Origin: UBA4736 sp002404015
GTDB lineage: Bacteria > Chloroflexota > Dormibacteria > Dormibacterales > Dormibacteraceae
DNA length: 64,000 nucleotides
Reading direction: 5' to 3'
NCBI GenBank assembly: GCA_036747295.1
Contig: DAIOCN010000012.1
Span: 17,539-81,538, forward strand
Of this stretch, positions 39,673 through 48,273 are shown piece after piece. The notes beneath the pieces are model-generated. The model saw only the letters and a program-made list of their open reading frames with translations, ran no database searches and was not told the DNA's origin. Positions within the stretch are counted from its first letter, which is position 1. Every line of letters starts with the position of its first letter. Made by a program: the position numbers and the translations under genes.

Positions 39673-40367
39673 TGAGCGATCCCGCCGGCGACGGCGAGTT
39701 CGAACCCCCCTACCTCTACCCCGAGTACCGATCCACGGTCCTGCGGGCACCGAAGCGCCCCCTGGTCAGGCTCCCCGCCGAGTGGTTCCACCAGTCGGCC
39801 GGACCGGCGTTCGGACGTGTGCCGGTCCGTCCTGAGGACGCCGACCTGACCGGCCAGCACGCCGGCGAGCCTCTGGGGGAGCGGATCATCGTCACGGGCC
39901 GGGTCCTGGACTCGGACGGCCGCCCGGTGCCGAGCAGCCTGGTCGAGGTCTGGCAGGCCAATGCCTCTGGGCGCTACGTGGACCCCGGCGACCAGCACCC
40001 GGCTCCCCTGGACCCCAACTTCACGGGCGCCGGCCGCTGCCTGACCGACCGGGAGGGACGCTATCGGTTCGTTTCCGTGAAGCCGGGAGCCTACCCCTGG
40101 AACAACCATCCCAACGCCTGGCGGCCCGCCCACATCCACTTCTCGGTCTTCGGGCCGCAGCTGGCGAGCCGGCTCGTGACCCAGATGTACTTCCCAGGTG
40201 ACCCGCTCATGGCCGCCGATCCAATCCTCGAGTCGATCCCGGATCCGCGGGGGCGCGAACGCCTGGTCGCCAGGTTCGACCGGGACGTCACCGAGCCCGA
40301 GTGGGCACTCGGATACCGGTGGGACATCGTGCTGAGAGGCCGGCAGGCGACCCCCATGGAGGCGTAG
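39672..40367 (+). CDS. pcaH: Protocatechuate 3,4-dioxygenase, beta subunit
   Basis: 231 residues. Intradiol ring-cleaving enzyme that opens protocatechuate to 3-carboxy-cis,cis-muconate. The iron ligands can be placed: Tyr in NASGRYVDPGDQHPA, Tyr in KPGAYPWNNHPNAW and the two His in WRPAHIHFSVFG, the standard Tyr2-His2 non-heme Fe(III) set of the beta subunit. Coupled to the upstream receiver gene and followed 6 bp later by the alpha subunit gene. Confidence 0.95.
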   Translation: MSDPAGDGEFEPPYLYPEYRSTVLRAPKRPLVRLPAEWFHQSAGPAFGRVPVRPEDADLTGQHAGEPLGERIIVTGRVLDSDGRPVPSSLVEVWQANASGRYVDPGDQHPAPLDPNFTGAGRCLTDREGRYRFVSVKPGAYPWNNHPNAWRPAHIHFSVFGPQLASRLVTQMYFPGDPLMAADPILESIPDPRGRERLVARFDRDVTEPEWALGYRWDIVLRGRQATPMEA

Positions 40368-40373
40368 GGAGCG

Positions 40374-40844
40374 GTGCCGCCCACCCCGTCCCAGACGGTG
40401 GGCCCCTTCTTCGGATACGCCCTGCCCTTCCAGGGCGATGCGACGGCGGTCGACCCGCGGGGGCCCGCGCTTCGGGTCGAAGGCCAGCTGCTGGACGGGG
40501 CCGGAGCGCCAGTGGGAGACGGCCTCTTAGAGGTCTGGAGTAAGGGCCAGTTCGCGCGCTGCCGCACCGATCCGGAAGGAGTCTTCCACTTCGTGGTCGA
40601 GAAACCGGCGGCAGGCGCCGGTGACGGTGCGCCGCACCTGGAGGTTACGGTGTTCGCGCGCGGCCTGCTGCGGCACCTGGCGACCCGGATGTACTTTCCG
40701 GGCGAGCCTTCCAATGCCTCCGACCCGGCGCTGGAGCTGGCCGGACCGCGCCGCCAAACGCTGGTCGCGCGCGACCAGGATGGTGTGCTGCGCTTCGACA
40801 TCCGCCTCCAGGGCGACGACGAGACGGTCTTCTTCGAGCTGTGA
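40374..40844 (+). CDS. pcaG: Protocatechuate 3,4-dioxygenase, alpha subunit
   Basis: 156 residues. Opens with TPSQTVGPFFGYALP, the typical alpha-subunit beginning, and keeps the beta-sandwich core (VDGAGAPVGDGLLEVWSKG-like strands, HLEVTVFARGLLRHLATRMY). It lacks the iron-ligand Tyr/His pairs, as expected for PcaG, which only lines the active site. Forms a heterodimer repeat with PcaH. GTG 40374 follows the GTAGGGAGCG region. Confidence 0.92.
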   Translation: MPPTPSQTVGPFFGYALPFQGDATAVDPRGPALRVEGQLLDGAGAPVGDGLLEVWSKGQFARCRTDPEGVFHFVVEKPAAGAGDGAPHLEVTVFARGLLRHLATRMYFPGEPSNASDPALELAGPRRQTLVARDQDGVLRFDIRLQGDDETVFFEL

Positions 40845-40878
40845 GGGGCCCCCGATCAAAGAGAGTTGAGGTAGTGAG

Positions 40879-42015
40879 ATGAGTGCGCAGAGCGTCGCCG
40901 GCGGAGACGCCGCCAGAGTCGCAGTGGAGCAGGCCCGCGCCGAGGTCGTGGGCAGCCTCCTGCGACCGGCCGAACTGGTCGAGGCGCGGAAGCGCCACGA
41001 AGCGGGGCGGCTCGGGGCGGCTGACTTCAAGCGCCTCGAGGACCAGTCAGTCGAGGCCGCGGTCCGCCTCCAGGAGGAGGCCGGGATCGACGTCGTCACC
41101 GACGGCGAGCTGCGACGGTTCGCGTTCTACGGACACCTGATCGAGTCCTTCGACGGGTTCGACAGGGAAGGCGGCTGGGCCATCCCCTTCCGTGACGAGA
41201 CCGGGGAGGAGCTGATCCTCAAGCGGCCGGTCGTCGTCGACCGGCTCCGCTGGCGTCGCAGCATGTGCGGCGAGGAGTGGACGTATCTCCGCGCGGTAGC
41301 CAAGCGGCCGGGCAAGGTGACGCTGCTCAGCGCCCAGCAGGCAGCCGCCTACTACGACCCCCACAAGTCGAGATCGGCCTACGGAAGCCGGGGCGAGTAC
41401 CTCGCCGACGTCGTCGACGTGTCGCGACGCGAGGTCGAGGAGCTCGTGCGGCTGGGCTGCACGTACGTTCAGATCGACGCACCCCAGTACGCGGCGCTGC
41501 TCGACCCCAAGATGCGGGAGGGCTACCGCCAGCGCGGCAGCGACCCCGAGGAGCTCATCGACCGCTGCATCGAGCTCGACAACGCCATCATCCAGGGCCA
41601 CCCCGGCGTGACCTTCGGGCTGCACATATGCCGCGGCAACAACCAGAGCAAGTTCTACGCCGAGGGCGGCTACGAGCCGATCGCGCGGATCTTCCAGAAC
41701 ACGCTCTTCCAGCGCTTCTTGCTGGAGTACGACGACGCCCGATCCGGCGGTTTCGAGCCTCTGCGCCACCTGCCCGAGGACCGCGTCGCTGTGCTCGGCC
41801 TGATCACGACCAAGAAGCCGGCGCTCGAAGCCGAGGCCGAGCTGCGGGCCCGCATCGACGAGGCGGCCGCGTACGTGCCGCTCGAGCGCCTGGCGCTGAG
41901 TCCCCAGTGCGGCTTCGCCTCCACGATGGAGGGCAACCGGATATCGCCCGACCAGCAGCACCAGAAGCTGGAGCTGGTCGGCCGGGTGGCCCGGTCGGTC
42001 TGGGGTTCCGACTGA
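40879..42015 (+). CDS. Cobalamin-independent methionine-synthase-like (MetE C-terminal type) protein
   Basis: 378 residues, only the catalytic MetE-type barrel. Zinc-site residues are visible: LHICRGNNQS (His, Cys) and SPQCGFAS (distal Cys); VVTDGELRRFAFYGHL is the usual N-terminal barrel motif. True MetE has about 750 residues with an N-terminal copy. Short homologues use other methyl donors or unknown substrates. Its position inside the protocatechuate gene group (between pcaHG and pcaCB) suggests handling of methyl groups from aromatics such as vanillate, but that is speculation. Confidence 0.85.
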   Translation: MSAQSVAGGDAARVAVEQARAEVVGSLLRPAELVEARKRHEAGRLGAADFKRLEDQSVEAAVRLQEEAGIDVVTDGELRRFAFYGHLIESFDGFDREGGWAIPFRDETGEELILKRPVVVDRLRWRRSMCGEEWTYLRAVAKRPGKVTLLSAQQAAAYYDPHKSRSAYGSRGEYLADVVDVSRREVEELVRLGCTYVQIDAPQYAALLDPKMREGYRQRGSDPEELIDRCIELDNAIIQGHPGVTFGLHICRGNNQSKFYAEGGYEPIARIFQNTLFQRFLLEYDDARSGGFEPLRHLPEDRVAVLGLITTKKPALEAEAELRARIDEAAAYVPLERLALSPQCGFASTMEGNRISPDQQHQKLELVGRVARSVWGSD

Positions 42016-42063
42016 TCGGCCAACCTGGGCGCCAGGTTCCCGGGCGTCAGCTTGTCCGCCGGC

Positions 42064-42429
42064 TCAGCCGATGACCTGGGCGGCGACGCGGAACGCGCTG
42101 TTGGCGGCCGGCACCCCGCAGTAGACGGCGGTCTGCAGGAGCACCTCCTTCAGCTCATCTACGGTCACCCCGTTGTTGAGCGCGCCGCGCAGGTGCAGGG
42201 CCAGCTCCTCCTCGCGGTTCAACGCCACCAGCATGGCCACTGTGATGCAGCTCCGGGTCCTCCGGTCGAGCCCCGGCCGGCTCCAGATCTCGCCCCAGGC
42301 AACGCGGGTCAGGAAGTCCTGGAACTCTTCCGTGAAGGGAGTTCGGGCCGCCTCCGCCCGGTCGACATGGGCGTCGCCGAGGACAGCGCGCCGCACCTCC
42401 ATGCCCCGCTTCTCCGCGTCATCGCTCAT
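42064..42429 (-). CDS. pcaC: 4-carboxymuconolactone decarboxylase
   Basis: 121 residues. The CMD fold is recognisable: WGEIWSRPGLDRRTRSCITV, ALNREEELALHLRGALNNGV and TVDELKEVLLQTAVYCGVPA (with the conserved His and Cys). PcaC decarboxylates 4-carboxymuconolactone to the enol-lactone in the beta-ketoadipate pathway. Its ATG overlaps the pcaB stop by four bases. A generic AhpD-like role is possible in principle, but the pairing with pcaB makes PcaC much more likely. Confidence 0.92.
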   Translation of the reverse strand: MSDDAEKRGMEVRRAVLGDAHVDRAEAARTPFTEEFQDFLTRVAWGEIWSRPGLDRRTRSCITVAMLVALNREEELALHLRGALNNGVTVDELKEVLLQTAVYCGVPAANSAFRVAAQVIG

Positions 42430-43613
42430 TGCACCGCCTCCTCGTCGTGATAGATGGCCAGGGCCCGATCCACGAGCCTCCGCGCCCCTTCCAGGTCTCC
42501 GGGCGGCTGCGTTTCCTCGTCGGATTGACGCAGGTTGGCAAGCATGCGGGGCGCGTCAACCCGCAGACCCGTCAGCGACTCTCGGGAACGGCTGACCGCC
42601 CCCGCCGTGAGCCTGAAGGCCTCGCTTATCGCCGGCCACTCCGCCTGCCAGGCGCCGGCCGCGCGCTCGTGCTCGCCCGCCATTGCCGCCAGGAGGACCC
42701 CGGCCTGGGCGGCGACCCCGGCAAAGGCCGCGCGGGCTTCGACCGCACGCGCCGGGTTGCGCTTGTGAGGCATGGCCGAGGACCGGCCCTCGGCCGCCTC
42801 GGCGACCTCTCCGACCTCGGTCTGGGCCAGCAGCGCGACGTCGAGCGCGATCTTGGCTGAGGCGCCGGCGGCTATGGCCAGGGCCGATCCCAGCTCCGCC
42901 ACCCGGCCTCGCGCCGAGTGCCACGGAAGCTCCGGCTCGGCCAGGCCCAACTCCCGGGCGAGCGCCGCTGCCAGCTCCGGTCCCTGGTCGCCGAAGGTGT
43001 CCTGCGTCCCCACCGGGCCACCGAGCTGGACGGCCAGGCGGTGCGCGCGGATCCAGGCCAGCCGCCGGCGGGCGTCCAGCACGCCCGCCAACCACATCGC
43101 GGCTTTGAAACCGAACGTGATGGGGCGCGCCTGCTGGAGCAGCGTGCGGCCGGCCATGGGCGTGTCCCGGTGGCGCTCGGCCAGTCCGGCACACTCCTCG
43201 GCGAGCGCGGACAGGTCGGCCAGCAGGAGGTCCAGCGCGTCACGCGAGACGAGCATCATCGCGGTGTCCAGCGCGTCCTGGCTGGTCGCGCCCATATGAA
43301 CCGAGCGAGCGGCGTCGGCGCCCAGGCGGCTGCGCAGCGCGTCGAGGAGCGGCACCACCGGCGTCGCAGACGCGATCGCCTCCTGCCCGATCGCGGCCAG
43401 GTCCAAGCGCTCCGGCTTGCAGGCCGCGGCGATCTCGGCCGCGATCCCGGCGGGGAGCAGGCCGCGAGCCGCCTGGGCGGCCGATAACGCCGCCTCGAAG
43501 CGCAGCAGTGCGGCCAGCCAGGCGCTGTCCGAGACCGCCACTGCCATCGCCGCGCTGGTCAGGCTGGGCCCGAAAAGACGGTCAGCCGGCACCGGACTCC
43601 CCGCGCTGAGCAA
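42426..43613 (-). CDS. pcaB: 3-carboxy-cis,cis-muconate cycloisomerase
   Basis: Up to 395 residues (TTG 43613; GTG 43592 is a good alternative, since the family begins close to RLFGP). A fumarase/aspartase-superfamily enzyme with the signature SSAMPHKRNPARAVEARAA, MGATSQDALDTAMMLVSRDA and GPVGTQDTFGDQG. It cyclises 3-carboxymuconate, the PcaHG product. It forms a two-gene operon with pcaC, convergent with the pcaHG/MetE-like operon. The later steps (enol-lactone hydrolase, PcaIJ/F) are not adjacent. Confidence 0.92.
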   Translation of the reverse strand: MLSAGSPVPADRLFGPSLTSAAMAVAVSDSAWLAALLRFEAALSAAQAARGLLPAGIAAEIAAACKPERLDLAAIGQEAIASATPVVPLLDALRSRLGADAARSVHMGATSQDALDTAMMLVSRDALDLLLADLSALAEECAGLAERHRDTPMAGRTLLQQARPITFGFKAAMWLAGVLDARRRLAWIRAHRLAVQLGGPVGTQDTFGDQGPELAAALARELGLAEPELPWHSARGRVAELGSALAIAAGASAKIALDVALLAQTEVGEVAEAAEGRSSAMPHKRNPARAVEARAAFAGVAAQAGVLLAAMAGEHERAAGAWQAEWPAISEAFRLTAGAVSRSRESLTGLRVDAPRMLANLRQSDEETQPPGDLEGARRLVDRALAIYHDEEAVQ

Positions 43614-43731
43614 TCGGCCGCATGAGGAGAGTTTGCCGGGTCAGCCCCCGCCGGTCTGGCCGGGATCCGCGCGAACGCGCCCCGCAGCGCCCCTCCGGGC
43701 AGCGCCCGGCGCTTGGCGCTACCCTCGGAGG

Positions 43732-44481
43732 ATGGGACTCCAGACAGCCGGCCCGATCCAGATCGTTCCCCTCCATGAGCCCGAAGCAGCCAGGGTGGCC
43801 GCCCCGCCGAAGGCCGCTAAGCTGACCTACCGCGGGGGTCCGCTCCTGAGCGCCGTTGAGGTCTTCAACGTGTTCTGGGGGGCGGCCTGGACCCAACAGG
43901 CCCAGCTGAAGAGCGACCTGGATGGCTTTTTCGACTACGTGCTGACAAGCCCGCTGATGGACCAGCTGGCCGAGTACAGCGTCCCGGGTACGCCGATCGG
44001 CCAGGGTCGCCGAACCGGCAGCATCATCGTCTCGCCACCGGATCCCGCCGCCTCGGTGACGGACGTGGACGTGCAGCGGATGCTCCAGGACCAGATCGCG
44101 ACGAACGCGGCCTTCCCGAAGGCCGGCCCCAACACCCTCTACTTCGTGTACCTCCCGAGCGGTGTGAGCGTGAGCCTCGGCGGCAGCTCGTCGTGCCAGT
44201 CTTTCTGCGGTTATCACGACGCCATCGGCGGCAAGGTCTTCTACTCGGTGATGCCGGCGCCCGACTGCAGCGGCTGCCTGGGCGGCGTGTCCGCCTTCGA
44301 GGCCCTCACGTCGACCAGCTCTCACGAGCTCTGCGAGGCCGTGACCGACCCCGTGCCCGGCCAGGGCTGGTACGACGACAGCAACGGCGAGATCGGCGAC
44401 ATCTGCGCCTGGCAGACGAGGAAGCTGGGCGGCTTCAACGTGCAGCTGGAGTGGTCGAACCGCGCCGGTGCCTGCCAGTAG
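43732..44481 (+). CDS. EXORDIUM/PHI-1-like protein with HELCE metalloprotease-like motif
   Basis: 249 residues from ATG 43732 (GGAGG directly upstream). Seen: LTYRGGPLLSAVEVFNVFWG, CQSFCGYHDAIGGKVFYSVM, then STSSHELCEAVTDPVPGQGW and GEIGDICAW. The HExxE followed by TDP, GW and E-I-x-D-x-C is close to the pattern of plant PHI-1/EXORDIUM proteins (VIAHELAE...NP...W...EIADLC, recalled), which resemble zinc metallopeptidases. Two Cys pairs could form disulfides, suggesting export, but no signal peptide is visible at this start. The role is unknown; possibly a secreted enzyme. Confidence 0.7.
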   Translation: MGLQTAGPIQIVPLHEPEAARVAAPPKAAKLTYRGGPLLSAVEVFNVFWGAAWTQQAQLKSDLDGFFDYVLTSPLMDQLAEYSVPGTPIGQGRRTGSIIVSPPDPAASVTDVDVQRMLQDQIATNAAFPKAGPNTLYFVYLPSGVSVSLGGSSSCQSFCGYHDAIGGKVFYSVMPAPDCSGCLGGVSAFEALTSTSSHELCEAVTDPVPGQGWYDDSNGEIGDICAWQTRKLGGFNVQLEWSNRAGACQ

Positions 44482-44490
44482 CTGGACCGG

Positions 44491-44510
44491 GGCCCGCTCG
44501 ACGGCGGGCC
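44491..44510 (+). terminator. Hairpin terminator after the HELCE protein
   Basis: GGCCCGC (44491-44497) and GCGGGCC (44504-44510) form a 7-bp stem with loop TCGACG, then GCTTT. It starts 9 bp after the stop codon. Confidence 0.6.
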
Positions 44511-44574
44511 GCTTTCCAGATTCCGTCCGGGACGGGAGCTGATTTCGGGCGCCAGCGCCTACAATCCCGCGAGC

Positions 44575-45174
44575 ATGCTGCGGCGGACCCTGCTCCTGTG
44601 CCTTTCGCTGGTCGCCCTGACGCTGACCGCGGGCGCTCCCAGCCTGGTCGTGCCGGTGGCGGAACTCCCGACGCCGGCCCCGCCGGCCATCGCAAGCACC
44701 GGCGATTCCGCCCCTCCGGCGCCCGTGAGCGTCGCCGACCCAGCGCCGATCCGGCTCCTGATCCCGCGGATCGCCGTCGACGCCAGCATCGAGGCACTCG
44801 GGCTGGACCAGAACCGGGCGCTCGCCATCCCGGCGGACGCCAAGGACGTGGCCTGGTTCGACCAGGGGCCGAAGCCCGGCCAGCCCGGAAATGCGCTGAT
44901 CAACGGCCATGTCAGCTGGTGGACGGGCTCGGCGGTGTTCGCCCGGCTGGCTGAGCTCCGCCCAGGTGACCGGGTGCTCGTGGTCCGGGGCGACGGGACC
45001 CGGGCCTCCTTCAAGGTGACCGGCCTGCGAAGCCTGCCGGCCGGCGCCCGCGACATCTCACTGTTCGCCGCCAGCCAGACGGCGACCGTCACGCTGATCA
45101 CTTGTTCCGGCTGGTGGAACGCCGGCCTGGGCAGCTACACGCAGCGCTTGCTTGTGAGCGCGACCCTTGAATAA
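44575..45174 (+). CDS. Sortase (class E/F-like)
   Basis: 199 residues. An N-terminal signal/anchor (LLLCLSLVALTLTAG), a Pro/Ala linker, then the sortase barrel: IRLLIPRIAVDASIEALGLD, the catalytic His in NALINGHVSWW, the catalytic Cys in TLITCSGWW and the Arg in SYTQRLLVSA. Sortases cleave a C-terminal signal such as LPxTG and link the protein to the cell wall. The next gene, overlapping by 8 bases, encodes a protein with a matching C-terminal anchor, so it is probably a dedicated pair. Confidence 0.92.
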   Translation: MLRRTLLLCLSLVALTLTAGAPSLVVPVAELPTPAPPAIASTGDSAPPAPVSVADPAPIRLLIPRIAVDASIEALGLDQNRALAIPADAKDVAWFDQGPKPGQPGNALINGHVSWWTGSAVFARLAELRPGDRVLVVRGDGTRASFKVTGLRSLPAGARDISLFAASQTATVTLITCSGWWNAGLGSYTQRLLVSATLE

Positions 45175-47326
45175 CCACTCACGGCCGGTCCGCGGCCTCG
45201 TCGCGGTCCTTCTCGCCGCCCTGAGCGCGGGCCTGGGTGCGCAGGCCGCCCTTGCGGCGGGCAGCCAGGACCTGTGGCCGAGTGGCGCCCCGGGCAACCG
45301 CGCCAACACGGAGTGGCGAACCAGTGCCTACGGCAACGGCGCGCTGGCCCGCCGGACGCTCGTCAAGTCCTTCATGAACGCGGGCGAGGTACTGCTGCTC
45401 GGCTCCACCGCGATCGGGCAGGGCGCCGGCGACATCCTCGTCTACAACCCGGGCCAGGTCACCGGGCCGGTCGGCACAGAGACCGTGCCGGTACCGGCCC
45501 TGGCCAGCTTCAGCTGCAATACCCAGCGCCTTGGCGGCCCTGCCAACCAGGGCATGATCACGAGCCGGCTCCAGGAGCTGACCGGCCCGGACACCCTGCC
45601 GGCGAGCATCCCCAACGCCTACGTGCCCTGCCACTACCAGGCCCCCGCCACCGGCGTCTACGACGTCGTCTTCCTGGGTCCGCTGGGGTTCGCGGCCGAC
45701 GCCGACGCCGCCGTGGCCGCGGACGTCGCTCTCACGGCCGCCTCGGACTTCAGCGCCGCCCAGGGGACATCGGTGGCGGCGTGGGATGCCACCGTGCGTT
45801 CCGGCCTGGCGTCCTCCGCCAATCTGACGGGCAGGGTGTTCACGTACTACCTGGCCCTCTTCACGGGGGGCAACGGATTGCCCGTGAACCCAACCGTCTA
45901 CGCACTGACCAGGGACGGCTATCGCTACCAGGTCGACTTGAGAGGGATGGATCCCAACGGTTGGCTGGTATATGGGAACCAGGTCGGCTTCTTCGATTCG
46001 GACGGGGTGACGCCCCTGTACCACGACGCCGTCGCCGCCGCCGGCGTCAGCCCGGGTCAGCTCACGACCATTCAGGGTGGGGTCAGCCTGGCGCTGCCGA
46101 GCTTCCCGCTCTTCCTGGAGCCGCCCGCCGCTGCCTCCGTCGCCGCGCTCGGCATCCCGGCCACGCCGATCGCACCGACCATGAGCTCGGTCTCGTTCGC
46201 CGGCAACCTGGGCGGCAACACGAGCGCGGTCAACGCGGGCGGCACCTTCTCCTACACCAGCAACGTCTCCGGCGTCTACCAGATCGTGATCAGCCGCGAT
46301 GGCGTGAACTTCGACCCCACGCTGCCGGCCAACCGATCGCTGCGCGGCGCCCGCGCCGCCGGCACGCAGTCCGTAAGCTGGAACGGCCGGGACAACTCGA
46401 ACACCGCCTTCCCGGTAGGGACGTACCAGGCACAAGCCGCCATCCACGGCGGCGAGTACCACTTTCCGATGCTGGACGTCGAGAACAGCACCCAGGGCGG
46501 CCCGACCGTCACGCTGCTCAACCCGCCCGGCGGCATCTGCCCAGTGCTGACCGGGGGCTGCAAGGCGGCCTTCTACGACGATCGCGCGTACCAGACCGCG
46601 AACGGCACGGTCGTCGACTCGGGCAACACGGTCGGCAATGTCCTCTGCGGGGGGGCGCCGCCGGCCACGACGTTCGCCGACCCGGTCAACGGCTTCGACT
46701 CCTCGTCAACCCAGCGCGCCTTCGGCGCCGCCGCCGGCGGCAACACGAACGTACCGTGCACTGGCAACTTCGGTGACGCAAAGGGCCTGGACATCTGGAC
46801 GTACAACCCCAGCGGCAGCGCATCCGCCCCCGTGAACATCGTCGCCGCCGCCGCCGACATCGCCGTCACCAAGTCGGTCAGCGACGCCTCCCCGCCAGTG
46901 GGCGGCCAGGTGACATTCACCATCTCGGCCAAGAACCTGGGGCCCAATGACGCCACGGGCGTCCAGCTCACAGACCAGCTCCCGGCCGGCCTCACGTTCG
47001 TCTCGGCGACGCCGAGCCAGGGCACCTATACCGCAGGCAGCGGGATCTGGAACGTGGGCGCCCTGGTCAACGGCGCGACCGCCACGCTTCAAATCGTGGT
47101 CAGGGTGACGACCGCCGGCACGCTCACGAACACGGCCACCCGCACCGCCAGCGCCCCCGGAGACCTGGACCCGGGCAATGACTCCGCCTCGGCCCAGGTC
47201 ACCGGCAGCACCGTCCCTGGGCTGCCCAACGACGGCGGCCCCCCGGCCGGCAGCGGGTGGTCCGCCTGGCTGCCCCTGCTGGCGCTGGTCGTGATCGGCG
47301 TTGCGGCCGTCAGGAAACGGGCCTAG
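45167..47326 (+). CDS. Large surface protein with DUF11 repeat and LPxTG-like anchor
   Basis: 719 residues from TTG 45167, inside the sortase gene's end. Signal peptide (VAVLLAALSAGLGAQAALAA), a long extracellular part of about 530 residues with Cys pairs and Gly/Asn-rich stretches, one FlgD-like/Ig segment (SVSWNGRDNSNTAFPVGTYQ), then a DUF11 domain (DIAVTKSVSDASPPVGGQVT to about residue 675). The C-terminus is a cell-wall sorting signal: VPGLPNDGGPP, one hydrophobic helix (WLPLLALVVIGVAAV) and RKRA. The motif has Asp where LPxTG has Thr. Likely anchored to the envelope by the adjacent sortase. Confidence 0.85.
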   Translation: MNNHSRPVRGLVAVLLAALSAGLGAQAALAAGSQDLWPSGAPGNRANTEWRTSAYGNGALARRTLVKSFMNAGEVLLLGSTAIGQGAGDILVYNPGQVTGPVGTETVPVPALASFSCNTQRLGGPANQGMITSRLQELTGPDTLPASIPNAYVPCHYQAPATGVYDVVFLGPLGFAADADAAVAADVALTAASDFSAAQGTSVAAWDATVRSGLASSANLTGRVFTYYLALFTGGNGLPVNPTVYALTRDGYRYQVDLRGMDPNGWLVYGNQVGFFDSDGVTPLYHDAVAAAGVSPGQLTTIQGGVSLALPSFPLFLEPPAAASVAALGIPATPIAPTMSSVSFAGNLGGNTSAVNAGGTFSYTSNVSGVYQIVISRDGVNFDPTLPANRSLRGARAAGTQSVSWNGRDNSNTAFPVGTYQAQAAIHGGEYHFPMLDVENSTQGGPTVTLLNPPGGICPVLTGGCKAAFYDDRAYQTANGTVVDSGNTVGNVLCGGAPPATTFADPVNGFDSSSTQRAFGAAAGGNTNVPCTGNFGDAKGLDIWTYNPSGSASAPVNIVAAAADIAVTKSVSDASPPVGGQVTFTISAKNLGPNDATGVQLTDQLPAGLTFVSATPSQGTYTAGSGIWNVGALVNGATATLQIVVRVTTAGTLTNTATRTASAPGDLDPGNDSASAQVTGSTVPGLPNDGGPPAGSGWSAWLPLLALVVIGVAAVRKRA

Positions 47327-47439
47327 ACAACTGGGGGCGGATTCGCGCGACGACGCCGATTTGATGCGTCTGGGACTCCCGTGCGAAGCTGACAAGACGC
47401 TGCGGCAAGCCCCCCGCGCACCAGAGTGATCGTGATGGA

Positions 47440-48216
47440 GTGGGTCTTCGGAGCGTGGGAGTAGCCGGGACCGGCGTCGCGGCGCGTCACGGCCGGCGCG
47501 CGGTGGCACCGCGATGGGAACAGGCGCAGATCGCCAGCAATCGAAGACTCCACGATGTCTTCCTGGGTTCCCCAGTCCCCCAGTCCACAGCCTCGCCCTC
47601 CGGCCAGTTGCTGGATGTCAATGACTCGCTCTGCAGGCTGCTCGGCTACACCCGCGCTGAGCTGCTGCAGCAGACCGTCCAGTCGATCACCGATCCTGGC
47701 GACGTCGCGGCGAACGCGGCGAAGTTGGAGGAGCTCCTCCAGGGTCTCACGTCCCACTTTGTGCTGGAGAAGCGGTACCTCCGCAAGGACGGCACCCAGG
47801 TCCTCGCACTGGCCACATGCTCGCTCATTCGCGACGCCGCCGGCCGGCCGGCCTATATCGCCGCCGTCGTCCAGGACCTCACGGAACGACAGCAGGCCAA
47901 GGACCACCTGCGAGCCAGTGAGGACCTGTTCCGCCGCGTTCACCTCGACGCCGAGCAGTTCTTCGTCGCCACGGGCGCGCACATGCCCGACGGCCCCTGG
48001 CTGGCACGATACCGCGCGGCGGCGGCCGGGCCGGCCGGCGAGGACCTGGCGCGCCGGGTCGAGAAGATGCGAAAAGCAGGTCTGAACGTTGGCGGCAACG
48101 AGCTCAAGACCGCGCCTCGCGACTACCCGGCGGACCATCCACGGATCGAGCTGCTGCGCTGGCGCGAGGCGGGCACCGAGCCGGCCGGCAACCGCAAGAG
48201 ACGCACCGGTGCCTGA
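47440..48216 (+). CDS. Chimera: PAS domain joined to part of a DUF2461 protein
   Basis: About 258 residues as read; the true start is uncertain, since the first 35 residues look unlike protein and no ribosome site is clear. Residues about 40-150 are a PAS domain with PAC: LLDVNDSLCRLLGYTRAELL, LEKRYLRKDGTQVLALATCS, YIAAVVQDLTERQQAKDHLR. From about residue 168 the sequence changes to a DUF2461 (TIGR02453) segment: FFVATGAHMPDGPWLARYRA, KMRKAGLNVGGNELKTAPRD and YPADHPRIELLRWREAG. A full DUF2461 protein has about 210 residues, so its N-terminal half and last part are missing. Probably a deletion fusion and possibly non-functional. Confidence 0.6.
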   Translation: MGLRSVGVAGTGVAARHGRRAVAPRWEQAQIASNRRLHDVFLGSPVPQSTASPSGQLLDVNDSLCRLLGYTRAELLQQTVQSITDPGDVAANAAKLEELLQGLTSHFVLEKRYLRKDGTQVLALATCSLIRDAAGRPAYIAAVVQDLTERQQAKDHLRASEDLFRRVHLDAEQFFVATGAHMPDGPWLARYRAAAAGPAGEDLARRVEKMRKAGLNVGGNELKTAPRDYPADHPRIELLRWREAGTEPAGNRKRRTGA

Positions 48217-48273
48217 GCCTTTTCGGGACCTTTAGGCGGGACGGCCGCCCCGATCAGGCCCCGCCGACCGGCT

